A stretch of 64,000 nucleotides of DNA from Paralithodes platypus (GCA_032716605.1 CM064571.1:14276164-14340163); one strand, 5' to 3'; numbered from the stretch's first letter, positions 21,236-32,563 are shown. Numbers and translations: made by a program. Notes: generated by a model not told the origin, from the letters alone.

Positions 21236-23561
21236 ATGTATGGAGCTACAGTGTGACGTGGCCTTGACCTATGGAGATTGTATATGGTAATAGGGAGCCT
21301 ATAGAGATTGGAACTACCAAAGTTCACACTAAGAACTATTTACGGGAAAACAAAATACAGTCTCAGTATACTGTAGGAGACACGGGGTGAATTGAGCTAA
21401 AAATAAACATACAGGTAGGCTGGGTGAGTCACACGGTAGAGGGGCGCACTACACAGGTAGCCGCGTGTTCTCTAGTGACCTTTCTACTTAGCTGGGGAGG
21501 TCGGGTCATGAACTGGACTGCGGTGGTGGAAATTAAATTCAAAGTTAGTGCAACTAGAAAGGTAGTTTTAATAATATTTCTCTAAGATTGGTGGCAGAAT
21601 ATTAATTAATTAATTACACAAAAAGATTAAGTTCGTAGTCTAAATTGTGTAATTTATAATGAGAATCTTATATTCACGTCAACGATCGTATGTAATAATA
21701 ACAAAACGAGCCGAGGAATTCAGATGTAAAGTTTGCGTATAATTATGAATGAACTATAGAATAAATCTATTTAATTACACTGAAGAACAAATTATAATTA
21801 ACTAAACGAAGTTAGTCAACGAATGCTCTGGAAACGCTTATAATTATTAGTGTAAAGGATAAATAACAGAATATTAATAAACAAAAGAACTTGAGCGCAT
21901 ACGACGAAGTTATGCTAAAGAAATACTTATTTCAGTTTTCTTAAGAGGTCTGAACGAGTTAACAGTATTTTTTAATGAACATACACTAGAATACGAGGTG
22001 TATGGTAAGCGATGTGGAATTAAGTAACAGAATCTATGCAATGCTGGAATTCCTGAGCATGAAGAATCAGAATTACTTACATCAGTAATCATATGAACAT
22101 TAATACGAATTCATAAAATAATTACAAAGGTGATTATGTAATCGAACGTAATTAAGGAAGCTTGGGAGAAAATTAGTTTTCACGGGGATAGTTATAGTGA
22201 TTAACATGAAGTATGCTGAGGTAAATTCGTTATGAAAATGGGCGTAGGTTCTAGGTAAGGTTATTTAGGAAGGGAAATCAAATCACGAAATACACTTCGA
22301 CCTCAACTCACAAAATACATAGCAGAATATATATATTAGGAAAATCTGTGAGTGTGTGGCAAGGTGAATAACTGAACACAATTATATAACTTATGCGTAA
22401 GACATTCTGCAGAAAATTAATCAAATAACAGGGCTAGGACTTATACACGGTTCTAACACAGATTTTATATAAGGTTCAGAAGGATTAACACAATACGCAA
22501 TCAAGGATCTTAGGCACAGATCTCAGAGTTAATTAGCACAACAAGGTTCACATATTTTACTTATACCTCGACAACAATAATACAACGAAAGATACACAGG
22601 AACACTTAGGGAAGGTTTGGAGGGCAGGGGAAGAGAGTACAGGTCTGGCCAACGTAGATCGTGGGTCCACAGAGCAGCACTTCAGGGTCCAGACTTCAGG
22701 TGGGTAGGGCGTCACTCGAGCAGGACTTCAGGGGTACTTCAGGCAAGTACACTCTCTGGGCAGGGTAGGGGCAGGCTGGTACAAGCTACAACTGTGGATT
22801 AGCTACTCTGTTCCTTAGGTAGGTCTAGAATAGTATCGTAGTGTGGTTTGCATACTCCTCTACAATTTCGTAGAGGTAATATTCGGCTTTATCCTTGACT
22901 CTTGTTTACAGGGGTTCAAGGTCATAGGGATATGGGGAAATTGGTTGTGATGAAGTTGTGAGGTAAACACTTAGCGTAGACATACATAATAGCTGTTTAC
23001 ATTGGTACATAATTATATAATAGGTAGTTTATTAATTACTTAGGTGCTAGTTACTTAGCCTAATAATGGAGAAATCCTATGTGTACGGAATCGTCCATGA
23101 GTTAAACTCCTAGACAAACATGCTTTCAGCTCGCCTATGAGTTATTCTTCGTAGAGGTTTATGATATCTCCCGGTTTGTCATCATGTGTCCTCTTGTCTA
23201 TATCCATTTATATCTGTAGACTTCAGGCCGTTGATGATTTATTTGCATAAACATTTCTTCACTGTATTGCACATCCGGGAGCTGAGAAAAGGCTGTGCTG
23301 TGGTTGGCTATGAGGGTTTGAGAGCAGGGCGTGGATTGGTCGTGAAGATTTCCCACACTTGTGGCGGGTGGCTGTTGTCTTAGAGCACGGGGAAACAGGG
23401 GTCGCTCCTGTATTTGTGCGGTGGTTAGAGCACAGGGAAACAGGGGTGGCTCTTGTATTTTTCTTCTCTTCTCCTGTCACTCTCTTGTCTTCTTAGGGTC
23501 TTCGAGTTGCAGACTGGCTATTCTGCGACTGTTTTCTGTATGGCTTGTCTTCAGACCCATC

Positions 23562-23564
<3 letters not shown>
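21236..23564. other. Unassigned 2.3-kb stretch
   Basis: From 21,236 to about 22,600 the sequence is AT-rich with no frame of note. From 22,600 to 22,800 it is GC-richer and carries ACTTCAGG four times in about 65 bases (22,678-22,743). 23,370-23,460 contains a diverged direct duplication (GAGCACGGGGAAACAGGGGT and AGAGCACAGGGAAACAGGGG). I could not match the stretch to any element in this window. Confidence 0.4.
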
Positions 23565-23566
<2 letters not shown>

Positions 23567-23610
<44 letters not shown>

Positions 23611-23612
23611 AT
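23567..23612. repeat. (TA)n/(GT)n microsatellite
   Basis: TA run passing into GTGTGTGTGTATG, directly next to the 3' end of the short G-derived element. Confidence 0.9.
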
Positions 23613-23832
23613 GTATATACTCAGGCACATACCCCATTACTGGGGGTGGCCAACTCGAGACAGAGCCTAAACAGAAACAACATGCAAAGTTCCAGTTTTT
23701 AGGGTCCAGGATGATTCCCGCATTCCATCGCCCCTTACTGTCTCATCGAGTAGGAGCATTTTACAAGTGGAGGGGGATTCCTAACCCCCTGACCCCAGAA
23801 GGAAAAGTAGTACAGTAAAAAATGACCAGCCC
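23613..23832 (-). mobile_element. Short non-autonomous derivative of RTE-like family G
   Basis: On the minus strand the right part (23,685-23,832) matches the 5' leader and first codons of element G (31,095-31,270: CAAAGTTCC, TTAGGGTCC, TCGCCCCT, TGTCTC). The left part (23,617-23,685) matches the 3' end of G (27,793-27,850: CTCAGGC, CCCCATT, GGGGGT, GCC, ACTC, GACAGAGC). The 3.2-kb protein-coding body between them is missing. The result is about 220 bases with both ends of the parent, as in SINE-like parasites mobilised by RTE proteins. Confidence 0.7.
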
Positions 23833-23852
23833 TCACCAAGAATAAATATATA

Positions 23853-24049
23853 TAATAATAATAATAATAATAATATTTATTCAGTTAGCAATTTACAGAG
23901 TTGGTACCACATAGTATGTTATAAATATGACATGTACCAGCCTTGCATAATTCCAACTAAGGATAGCCCAATAAGGCCGTTAGGCGTATTTCCATTGGGG
24001 TCCTTGTTTATATATAAATACATAACATAAGTAAATAAAATAATCAAAT
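23853..24049. other. Unassigned with (ATA)n microsatellite at 23,853-23,880
   Basis: About eight ATA/ATAA units, then AT-rich sequence with no recognised content before repeat H begins. Confidence 0.5.
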
Positions 24050-24372
24050 ACAAGTAAACATATGTAGAACATAAGGAAATATTAGTATTTTTTTTTAAAT
24101 CAAACAAATGCATGAAGTAAATGTGTATGTTTTATGTTATCTACTTATACTTTCACCCTATCTTAATCCGCACCACACAGTCTGTTAATCATGCTTCTCG
24201 AAAACAGGTTCTACTTGTCCTCTAATATTCGCTAAGGAAACATGCTTGTAATCGTAAATAATTATTTCCTTTTGCAGCACTTAATATACTGAACGAACAT
24301 TGTGGGAGGAAGAGTTATTTACAGAAAATACACAGATTAACAATACCATTTCTAAAGGTAAAGTAAATTCAA
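24050..24372 (+). repeat. Dispersed repeat H, left part (interrupted copy)
   Basis: Aligns along its length with 44,400-44,680: TATGTTATCTACTTATACTTT, CCTCTAATATTCGCT, CCTTTTGCAGCACTT, ATACTGAACGAA, ATTGTGGGAGGAAG, TACAGA-AATACAC. The continuation resumes at 25,028 after an insertion. Confidence 0.8.
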
Positions 24373-25027
24373 GATATATGGCCGGTGCCTCGTGTGGGAT
24401 GCCACATGTGTTGACACTTTCTCCACAACCAACGCCGCCAGAAACGCCGACGAAGCAGGTGAAGCCGCCCGGATAGCAGAAAATAAAAAGCGAGAAAAAT
24501 ATCAAGCCATCGCCAGAATTCATCAGTTCGAGCCCCTGGCATTCGAAACTTCAGGAGTCTTCGGCCCTACCACCCTTAAGATGGTGAATGAAATAGGCCG
24601 TAAAATCAGAGAAGTTTCAGGAGAACCCCGGGAAACCCTCTGGCTCAAGCAAAGACTAGGGATGGCTATCCTCCGGGGCAATGCCACCAGCGTCATGAGC
24701 TCAGTTCGACAGGACTGGGTCATGCCACTGCGTGAGGCCCCGGCAGGAGTGGTGTATCCGTAGTCTTTTCACAGTAGGGTAAAACAAAACATAAACTTTA
24801 TTTGTATGTAACATGTGTGATGCACATTAATAAAAGGGGATGTGTCGGATGGTTGAAAGCCACAGTTGCTCGCGCGTTTGGGGCTAGCAACACGTATTAT
24901 GAAAAACATGCATCCTCCTTCATTCACTGTCCCTCCCTTCACTCACTCAACCCCACAATTTGCCGGAGGATAACAGGTTTTTCACAATACGTAGACGGAG
25001 GTCTTTTAAAAAAAAAATGTATATATA
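24373..25027 (+). mobile_element. Retroelement fragment inserted in repeat H
   Basis: The uninterrupted H copy at 44,680-44,700 reads straight through the position where these 655 bases lie, so this is an insertion. It is GC-richer than the flanks, carries the C-terminal coding fragment described separately, has AATAAA-like words near 24,827 and ends in A10 before ATGTATATATATTT. An ATAT repeat at both edges may be the target duplication. Poly(A) at the end supports retrotransposition. Confidence 0.6.
24377..24763 (+). pseudogene. C-terminal fragment of a retroelement polyprotein (family uncertain)
   Basis: The frame reads GRCLVWDATCVDTF at its start and then a helical, charged stretch (about 24,440-24,520), FEPLAFETSGVFGP, GRKIREVSGEPRE, LKQRLGMAILRGNATSV, and stops at 24,761. 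I recognise this arrangement (W-D-x-T-x-V-D-T, later F-E-T-x-G-x-x-G, then an R-x-G-N-A end) from the tails of reverse transcriptase proteins annotated in many invertebrates, but cannot name the clade with certainty. There is no ATG at the start, so it is a 5'-truncated insertion rather than a gene. It is intact over its 129 codons. Confidence 0.55.
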
Positions 25028-25462
25028 TTTCGTCTATTAACGCCGCTGCAAAAGGGTATGTTAGTATGAATTGTTTAAATATCCAACCAAGCAACAAGAT
25101 CCATCCAGACGGCGAGGCTGCTCCGCTCTTTCAGCGGGTCAGGGCCGATCGACCAATAGGATAACATAAGTGAGGGTGGCTTTCCCCATTACAAGTAGGG
25201 GTGACTGGTGAATGGGATATAAATAAACGCACACATACATACACACCCAGAGCAAGAATGCAGAGACAACGTCCCTAGAATGTTGAGGATTAACTGATGG
25301 TTTAATAAAGATTAAACAAAAGCCTCTAGCTATTGTTGATTGTTATACAATGTACAATTTGTTTTATAATATACAGGCCATGCAAATGCAATTTCCATTG
25401 CTTGCATTGAGAGGTATGTTTTAGACGAAAACCAAACAATAATAAAACTATTATTATAGGAA
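25028..25462 (+). repeat. Dispersed repeat H, right part (interrupted copy)
   Basis: Continues from 24,372. TTAACGCCGCTGC, GAATTGTTTAA, CCGCTCTTTCAGCGGGTCAGG, GATCGACCAATAGGATAACA and GTGACTGGTG match 44,690-44,830; TAGAATGTTGAGGATTAACT, GATGGTTTAATAAAGA, CTCTAGCTA and CCATTGCTTGCATTGAGAGG match 27,170-27,330. Confidence 0.8.
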
Positions 25463-25511
25463 AATTTCAAGCATCACCCATCCCTATACTCTATCACAGG
25501 CTATATAACTT

Positions 25512-25723
25512 AACCCTTTTAAGATACGAGGATGCGTATCTCATATATATTCTGGCTATAAGTAGACGATTTTATTCAGTTTACGTACGAAATTTAGGTA
25601 TCAGATGGTTAATTGATATATATTTTACCCCTTTGACTCCAAGAGATCCTTCCAAATCAGAGTAAAATCGTCTAGTGTTAACCAGAATAAGGTAAACAGT
25701 CGTCCTCGAATACTGAAAGGGTT
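25512..25723. mobile_element. MITE, AACCCTTT family, complete
   Basis: 212 bases bounded by AACCCTTTTAAGATACGAGG and, in reverse complement, AACCCTTTCAGTATTCGAGG. The inverted ends extend inward about 65 bases through TATTCTGG and TAGACGATTTTA. A second, right-truncated copy follows at 25,746 and a fragment lies at 13,978. No coding capacity. The left flank gives TTAACCC but no matching TTAA was seen at the right, so a piggyBac origin is not supported. Confidence 0.75.
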
Positions 25724-25745
25724 GCTACTCAAATCCACATATATT

Positions 25746-25975
25746 AACCCTTTCATTGTATGAGGACGTCCCTTTCACTTTAGTCTGGCTATCATTATAG
25801 AATAGTAAGCCCTTCACTACGTTGACGTATTATTGTCATTTATTCTGGCTGTCATTAGAGGATTGTATTAAGCTTAGAAAGTCAGTGGAAGTTAAAGGGA
25901 TTATTGAGATATATTTTCCCTTTTGATTCCTAGAGGTTCTTCGTAAACTAAGTAAAATCGTCTACAGGTAACACT
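25746..25975. mobile_element. MITE, AACCCTTT family, right-truncated copy
   Basis: Starts AACCCTTTCATTGTATGAGG, has two TCTGGCT-TCATTA blocks (25,785 and 25,845), the TGAGATATATTTTCCCTTTTGA block shared with 25,612-25,636, and TAAAATCGTCTA at 25,963, after which the right end is lost. Confidence 0.7.
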
Positions 25976-26519
25976 CACACATGCACACCAAGAACACACA
26001 CATGTACGTTAAAAAGTAAAAACACACATGCACACTACAAACAAACATATGCATGTCATACACCGAATACACACTCACAGATGCACACATAATACACAAG
26101 CTTGCATACTACATACACATTCACATACTCTCTCTCTCTTATAAGCAACCGTTAGAGTGCACCTAATTTGATTTAATTAGCCTTCCGTTTAACAGAGTCT
26201 TGGTAGAATAATCCATATATATATATTGACTCAACTTGACAAAACTAAAAATATTGTTGTCATATAAATTATACAATACAGTATTATTATGACAGAGACA
26301 AAAGAGGGACAGTTTATGAAGGCCCCAGTTTATGTCACTGTAAAGGGGAGACTATCTTCACAAAGTAACATGGTAAAACAAATGTATTGTCTAGATAGAT
26401 GATAGATGTTAACTAACTCTGTTGTATTATCGAATAACAGTCAATATATATATATATATATATATATATACTGTATATCGTCGGTCAGAAGCAACTTTCT
26501 AAAAATACAGTTAATTTAG
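25976..26519. repeat. CACA-rich cryptic repeats and (TA)n at 26,443-26,471
   Basis: 25,976-26,135 is dominated by ACACACATGCACAC-like words without a fixed period. The rest is AT-rich with no recognised gene. Confidence 0.6.
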
Positions 26520-27330
26520 GTAGTATTATTTAGTTTTCCTTGTAAACCTTGGCATCAATACCAACAGAATAGTATGCATTGTCAGCATTTGTCTATAATT
26601 AAAATAGGATGTATTGTATACATTTATTTCAAATTACTGCAACTTAATTGTATATATATTACTGATCACCTGATGCACCGGTGGCTCGCATATATGTTAT
26701 TTACAAATAAATAATACACTTTCTAATCCAATCCAATAGAAATGTGTAGCCTTCAGCTATGCAGTATATTGGAACATCAATGAACAGTATTTGAAGTAGA
26801 ATCAAATACATGTGTATGCATGAAATATAATAATATATGATATTGATATGTTATCTACCTATTCAACTATATGATCCTATCCTAACCCATTTCCCCACAA
26901 CTCGATAACTCCAACACTCAACAAGGAATACATAATATTATTATATATCTCTAGCTAGCTACAGTAGGTGCGTGCTACGGCCGCTCCATGAGCGCGATCA
27001 GGGCAGCATATTAGCGATCGGTCAATAGAATAACATAAGAGAGGGGGGTTCTCTCCTCTTATAAGCAGATGTGACTGGTGTTTCCAACGCACATACACGG
27101 CCGCACTGGAGCGCGTTCACAAACACACACGCACACATGGAAAAAGAGAGAGAGAGAGAGAGAACTTTCCTAGAGAGTTGAGGATTAATTTACTAATGGT
27201 TTTAATAAAGAATAAAGACAACGTTTCTAGCTAAGGAGACTTGTCATACACTTTACAATTTACTTTAGAATCTACAGTACATGCCATTCAATTGCAATGT
27301 CCATTGCTCACATTGAAAGGTATGATTTAG
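26520..27330 (+). repeat. Dispersed repeat H, longest continuous copy
   Basis: Used here to define orientation. Left part (26,560-26,700) is the reverse complement of the body seen after the tRNA-like segment at 5,826-5,935 (ATGTATACAATA, GTAATATATA, TCACCTGATGC in place of TCACC). Middle part (26,715-26,905) matches 5,560-5,745 and 44,335-44,480. Right part (26,980-27,330) matches 7,085-7,440, 25,110-25,460 and 44,750-44,830. Non-coding; contains CACA and GAGA runs (27,120-27,165) and AATAAAG at 27,204. The terminal bases were not defined. Confidence 0.75.
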
Positions 27331-27334
27331 ATGG

Positions 27335-27777
27335 GAGTTTAGAGAAAATTGGGTTTTTAGAGAAAATCGAGCACATCTTGAAAGATAGTGGAGAGAACCC
27401 CATTATCTGTCTCAGTGCAGAGAATAAAAATGTTGGCAGAGGAAGAAGTGAGGAACTGCTGAAGCAGTATCGGGATGTGCTAGATAAAGTTAGGAGAAAG
27501 GGAGGGATCCCTGCAGTACATAGTATCCTACCTAGAAGAGGAGTTCCTAAGGAATGAATGTCCAGGGCGATTGGTAGCAATTGCCGGTTGGAAAACTATT
27601 GCATGGGATAGTTTCTATGGTAAAGATAATATGTGCGCAAGGAATGGGGTTTATCTTTCTTAGTTAGGGGTTTCTACGTTACCTAAATATTTAGATAGGA
27701 TGTTTGTGAAGTTTTGAACATAAATCCTTTGTGTGTGACAGAGGGAATGTACTGTATCAGATACCAATAAAAGAGAT
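27335..27777 (+). pseudogene. CR1 relic D6, ORF1 esterase fragment (left of insertion)
   Basis: C-terminal half of a family D ORF1 (SGNH-esterase type). It reads EKIEHILKDSGENPIICLSA, KGGIPAVHSILPRRGVPKE, then stops (TGA at 27,555) and continues out of frame to the FLVRGF block and GTGAAGTTTTGAACAT, the family D ORF1/ORF2 junction. It breaks off at the target duplication of element G and resumes at 31,443. Confidence 0.8.
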
Positions 27778-30700
27778 CTATCTATCTATCTATATGCTCA
27801 GGCCCAATCCCCATTTTGGGGGTAGCCGACTCAAGACAGAGCAAGAACAGGGAAAACACAAAAACAACATAAAACAAAAAATAAACACAGATAAAAAACA
27901 CAAACTCTCACACATCCAGGTCACCCAGGAGAAGACCCAGAGACCAGGGTTACCAAGGTCGCTCCAGCACTCCCCCGGCCCCTGACCACCCGGAGAGGTT
28001 CCGATCTCGGCAGGCAGACATGCAGCGGAGCCAAAGCCACAAGCCCTCCCACCACACTTCCAGGCACACCCTTCATATTAATCGTCTCCCCGGGCCAGGC
28101 GCCTGATGGACTATTATCTAGTCGAGCTTGCGCCCGACCCCTTACTCCAAATGACCACGTGTTCACTCAACTATTCACAAGCATTCTCCATTCACTCCTG
28201 TCCACCACTACTTCCCCTGCCTGATCTATAGTCATTCCTCTATCATCCAAAGCCTTTCTTACACAGTCTCTCCATCTCAATGGGGGTCTTCCTGCCCTTC
28301 TATCTCCCCTTGTACCTGACTCACATATTCTCTTTGTAAGCCTTTCATCTCCCATTCGTTCAACATGACCATACCAGCTCAGCACCCTTCTGTCCACTCT
28401 GGCTGACAAATGTTCCTGCTGCCCCACTCTCCTACGTATCTCTTCATTCCTCAATCTGTCTCTACGAGTAACTCCACACATACTCCTCAAGCAGCTCATC
28501 TCCATCACATCCAGCCCTCTTTTCTCCTTTTTCTTCAGAGCCCATGTCTCAGCCCCATACATCACTGTTGGCACAACAATTCCTTGATACAGTGCACTTT
28601 TTACTTTCACTCCGAGATTTCTCGTCTTCCACATACTTCCCATTGCTCGAAAACCTTCCTTCCTTCACACACTCTCTGTTTTACCTCCACTTCCATACCT
28701 CCACTCCTGCTTATCGTTCCTCCTAGATATTTAAAACACTCTACTTGTTCCAATATTTCCCCATCCAGCCTCACATCTAGATTCACCCTATGCTCTCCCC
28801 TATTACAGACCATTACTTTACTTTTATTGACGTTCACCTTCAGTTTCCTCCTTCCACAAACCACACCAAACTCTTTGACTACCCGCTGCAGTTTCTCATC
28901 AGAATCCGCCACCAATGCTGTGTCATTAGCGAACAGCAACTGATTCAACTCCCAATCTCTACCATTCTTTCCTACTAAACCCAATCCTCTTCCCATAGTT
29001 CTCCTTTTCACCTCCCTCACCACACCATCCATAAACATATTAAACAGCCATGGTGACATTACATAACCCTGTCGCAAACCTACCTTTACCTCAAACCATT
29101 CACTCAACTCACCATTTCCTACTCTCACACATGCTCTGCTCCCTTCATAAAAACTCTTAACTGCTTCTAACAAATTTCCTCCTATTTCATAAATCCTTAA
29201 CACCTTCCACATTGCTTCACGGTCCACACGATCATATGCTTTTTCCAAGTCCATAAAAGCCCAAAATATCTCATGCTTCTCTAAATACTTCTCACATAAC
29301 TGTCTTACTGCAAACATCTGATCCACGCACCCTCTTCCCCTCCTAAAACCGCACTGTTCTTCTCCTATTGCAACTTCCGTACACTTTATTATCCTCTCTA
29401 TCAACACCCTGCCATACAGCTTTCCAACCACTGACAATAAACTAATACCTCTATAACTTGAACACTCCTGCCGATCTCCCTTCCCCTTGTACAACGGCAC
29501 AATATATGCACTCTTCCAGTTTATTGGTACCATTGACACAGCAAAGCACACATTGAAAAGTCTCACCAACCAATCTATTATCACATCTCCACCCTTCTTT
29601 ATACACTCCACAGCAATACCATCCAAACCTTCTGCTTTTCCCGCTCTCATTTGTTTCACTGCTTCTTTCACCTCATTTTCCTCAATCCTTTCATTCATTC
29701 CCTGCCACCTGGGTGGCCTGGGTAACCTATCTCCATCCACCTCTGCTTCAATCACTGCTTCTCTTCCATCTCTTGTATTTAACAAAGATTCAAAATACTC
29801 GGCATATCTTTTCCTCACTTCAACTGGTTCCACTAGTAATTCTCCATTTTCATCTTTCACTGACTCTTCCCTCTTTTGTCCTCCTTTCCTTACTTTATTT
29901 ACCTCCTTCCAGAACATCTTCTTTCATTCTTCAAAATTCTCACTCAGCCTTTGGCCCCACCTTTCGTTTGCATCTTTTTTCGCTTCTCTAATTTTCCGTT
30001 TTGCCTCTCTCCTTTTCTCCTTGTACCTCTCCCATACCTCAACACTACCATCCTGTAAAACCCTCTCAAAACACTGTCTCTTCTCCTCAACTGCCTTTCT
30101 CACCGTATCATTCCACCACTCGCTTCCCTTCCTGATACCTCTGCCTCCTACTTTCCTTTTGCCGCATACTACCTCTGCACTTGCTTTCACTCCTTCCTTA
30201 AACTGTTGCCATTCAACCTCTACTTCTCTCTCTTCCATCTCTCACTTCTATCCACTTTTCATTTAGTCTTTCCTTGTACTCCCTCTCTTTTTCACTCTTC
30301 TCTAACTCACTAACTTTTATTACCTCTCTTACTTCACGCTTGTCTCTTATTCTCCTGTAACTCTTAACTCTTAGCTTTCCCTCCACCAGGTAATGATCTG
30401 ACATACCCTCCGCCTCACCTCTCATCACATTCACATCCAGCAGTCTACACAATCTTTCCCTTGTCACCAGCACATAATCCATCAATGACCTCTCTACAAT
30501 CTCTCCCCTCACAAGTCTATGCCAGGTGTACTTGTGTATACGCCTTTTTTTGAAGAACGTATTACCTACACTCAATCTACACTCTTCACATACATTTTTC
30601 AGTCTTTCTCCACTCTCGTTTACACCATCCACACCAAAACTACCGATGACTCCCTCAACAGGCTCATTTCCTACCCTAGCATTTAGGTCCCCTAAAACTA

Positions 30701-31442
30701 TAATATTTTCATTTTCATCAAACCCTTGTAGACAATCTCTCAAATCCTCCCAGACACCCTCTACCTCGTCTAACTCTCTTTCACTTCCTGGTCCATACGC
30801 ACTTACAAAAACCCTCCTTTCACCCTTAAACCGCATTCTCACTCACATTAGCCTTGATGACACCTCTTTCCACTCTTTTATAAACTCTCTCAACTCCTCC
30901 TTCACAATAATAGCCACTCCTTCTTTCCCCCCGACTCCCTCGTCTACTCCAGACTTTCTACCTATCACGTTTCCAAAATCCACTTCTCCCTCTCCTTTCA
31001 TCTTTGTTTCATTCAGTGCAAGGACATCATACATCCTTCTTTCAAATAACCTTCCAATATCCTCTCGCTTCTCATTCGTACTACATCCACGCACATTCAA
31101 AGCTCCTATTCTTAGGGTCCGGGACCACGAACGCGTTCCCTCGCCCCTATCTCTGTCTCGTTTTTTGGGTAGATTTATTTAAGGGGAGAAGGATACCAGG
31201 CCCCCCGCCCCCGATCCCCATTAGCCGACTTCTACGTCTCACCGGAGAAAAGCGGTGGTGGAAAATTCTCACCCCTCCACCACAGAGGAGGCTACCTGCA
31301 CCAGAAAGTGGCGGGCGTTGGGGTCGCCGCATCCCTACGCCATTTGAAAAAAATAGAGATGCAGAAGGAGAAAAAGATAGAAGGGGCTATGGGAAGTAGA
31401 GGACACCAACCCTCACTCTGACAAAGGGTCAGCCCACCACAG
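27778..31442 (-). mobile_element. RTE-like retrotransposon G, full length, bounded by an 11-bp target duplication
   Basis: ATAAAAGAGAT occurs at 27,767-27,777 and 31,443-31,453, immediately outside the element. The flanks, when joined, read as a continuous CR1 sequence, which fixes both ends. On the minus strand: 5' leader (31,442-31,110), endonuclease, reverse transcriptase, C-terminal domain, 3' UTR, and a (GATA)n tail (27,778-27,793). About 3.67 kb. A 220-base deletion derivative lies at 23,613. Confidence 0.9.
28167..31115 (-). pseudogene. Element G endonuclease-reverse transcriptase (RTE-like), broken
   Basis: Begins IGALNVRG (about 31,110); the endonuclease continues with ALNETKMKGEG, then a stop at 30,843, VLGDLNARVG (about 30,690) and GMSDHYLVEGKL (about 30,400). 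A frameshift lies near 30,225 and a stop at 29,924. The reverse transcriptase then runs open from 29,917 to about 28,640: LYKGKGDRQECSSYRGISLL, CGFRRGRGCVDQ, motif A WAFMDLEKAYDRVDRE, GLRQGYVMSPWLFN, and motif C FANDTALVADS, in which the first catalytic Asp is Asn. After a frameshift near 28,640 comes the RTE-type C-terminal block with RVLSWYGHVERM and GRPPLRWRDCV. Family is called from this C-terminus and the single-ORF layout. It is inactive through both breaks and the active-site change. Confidence 0.88.
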
Positions 31443-32345
31443 ATAAAAGAGATACATGGAGAGTATATTACACTAATTGTCGGAGTTTATGTAGCAAAAT
31501 GGACAAACTCGGAGCATGAGTTAACAAATTATAAAACACATAATAGTGTTAACTGAAACTTGGATTAATACAGAATCCAGGCATTTTTGTTGCATAATTT
31601 CATATACCAGGACATAGTTTGTTAAATATGATCGAACAAGTAGGAAGGGCGGCGGAACAACAGTGTTTGTCAGGAGTTCATTAAAAAGCTGTATTAAATC
31701 AGGTATTAGATTATATAATAAGAACGAAATTGTTTGGGAATATATATAAAACTTAAGAAAGGCGAAAATCACCTACTTGTTTAGTTTCAGAATCTATCAG
31801 GAGAGGTAAAAAAGGAAAGTAAAAAAGTATCTTGATAGCTTATTATTAACTGTATAAATCCAAGGCTAGAGATGTAATAGGTCCCCTTAAAACTACGATA
31901 GGGGAAAATAATGACTAATGATGAGTTAGAAATGTGCAATACTTTAAAATATTCACTTTCTGATTTCACAGTTTCCAGAAATCCATACGGAACATAACGA
32001 CATTACAAGAAATATGTTAAGTAAGGTTACTATTATTTGAAATTATATGCTTATAGGAAATTGACAAACTTAATCTTCAAAAATCGCGAGGTCCCGATGG
32101 GGTATATGCTAAATTATTTATTAAAAGAATGTAGAGATGAGTTAAGGTACCCATTAACATTTCTATTTAATAAGTAATTAGAAACAGGCTTAGTTCCAGA
32201 AGCTTTAAAGCTTGCAAATGTAGTTCCGATCTTCAAAGAGGTAATACATAAATAACATCTAATTAAAGTCCCACTAGTATCACATCAATCATAGGAAAGT
32301 TGCTTGAGTCAATTATTGCTAGGAAAATGAGAAACCACTTTTTTT
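31443..32345 (+). pseudogene. CR1 relic D6, ORF2 remnant (right of insertion)
   Basis: Resumes the CR1 interrupted by G. YYTNCRSLC is legible at 31,465; a decayed endonuclease follows to about 31,740. An internal deletion then joins directly to the linker (YKSKARDVIGPLKT near 31,860). The start of the polymerase is at 32,060-32,345 (KSRGPDGVYAK, IIGKLLESIIARKMRNH). Many stops. It ends abruptly before motif A. Confidence 0.8.
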
Positions 32346-32530
32346 TTTCTATGTCAGTGAAGGAAACAAAATCCATAACTGACAAAATTCAAGTTACGTT
32401 TAGAGTCATATATACTGTATATATACTGTATATGTATATAATAGAAGCGATACTTTTGTCACGTGGGAAGCGGAGACGTATTATAAAGAGTAAGACCAGT
32501 GCTGATATATACATCTTTATTGATTGTGGT

Positions 32531-32563
32531 ACGCGTTTCGGCTTATGCACAAGCCATCTTCAG
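32531..32563 (-). ncRNA. Hammerhead-ribozyme-like core, left block
   Basis: Minus strand CTGAAGA, stem GGCTT-GTGCAT-AAGCC, then GAAAC, in the order of a hammerhead core (CUGANGA, stem II, GAAA). One extra U precedes stem II, so cleavage is doubtful. Hammerhead motifs are documented in Penelope-like terminal repeats. Confidence 0.45.

Noticed and set aside
25512..25975. piggyBac-type MITEs based on TTAA at the left ends
   Set aside because: The right ends are not followed by TTAA, so the target duplication is not met.
28410..31182. Several plus-strand frames of 60-260 codons
   Set aside because: They are the antisense of the element G reverse transcriptase and endonuclease.
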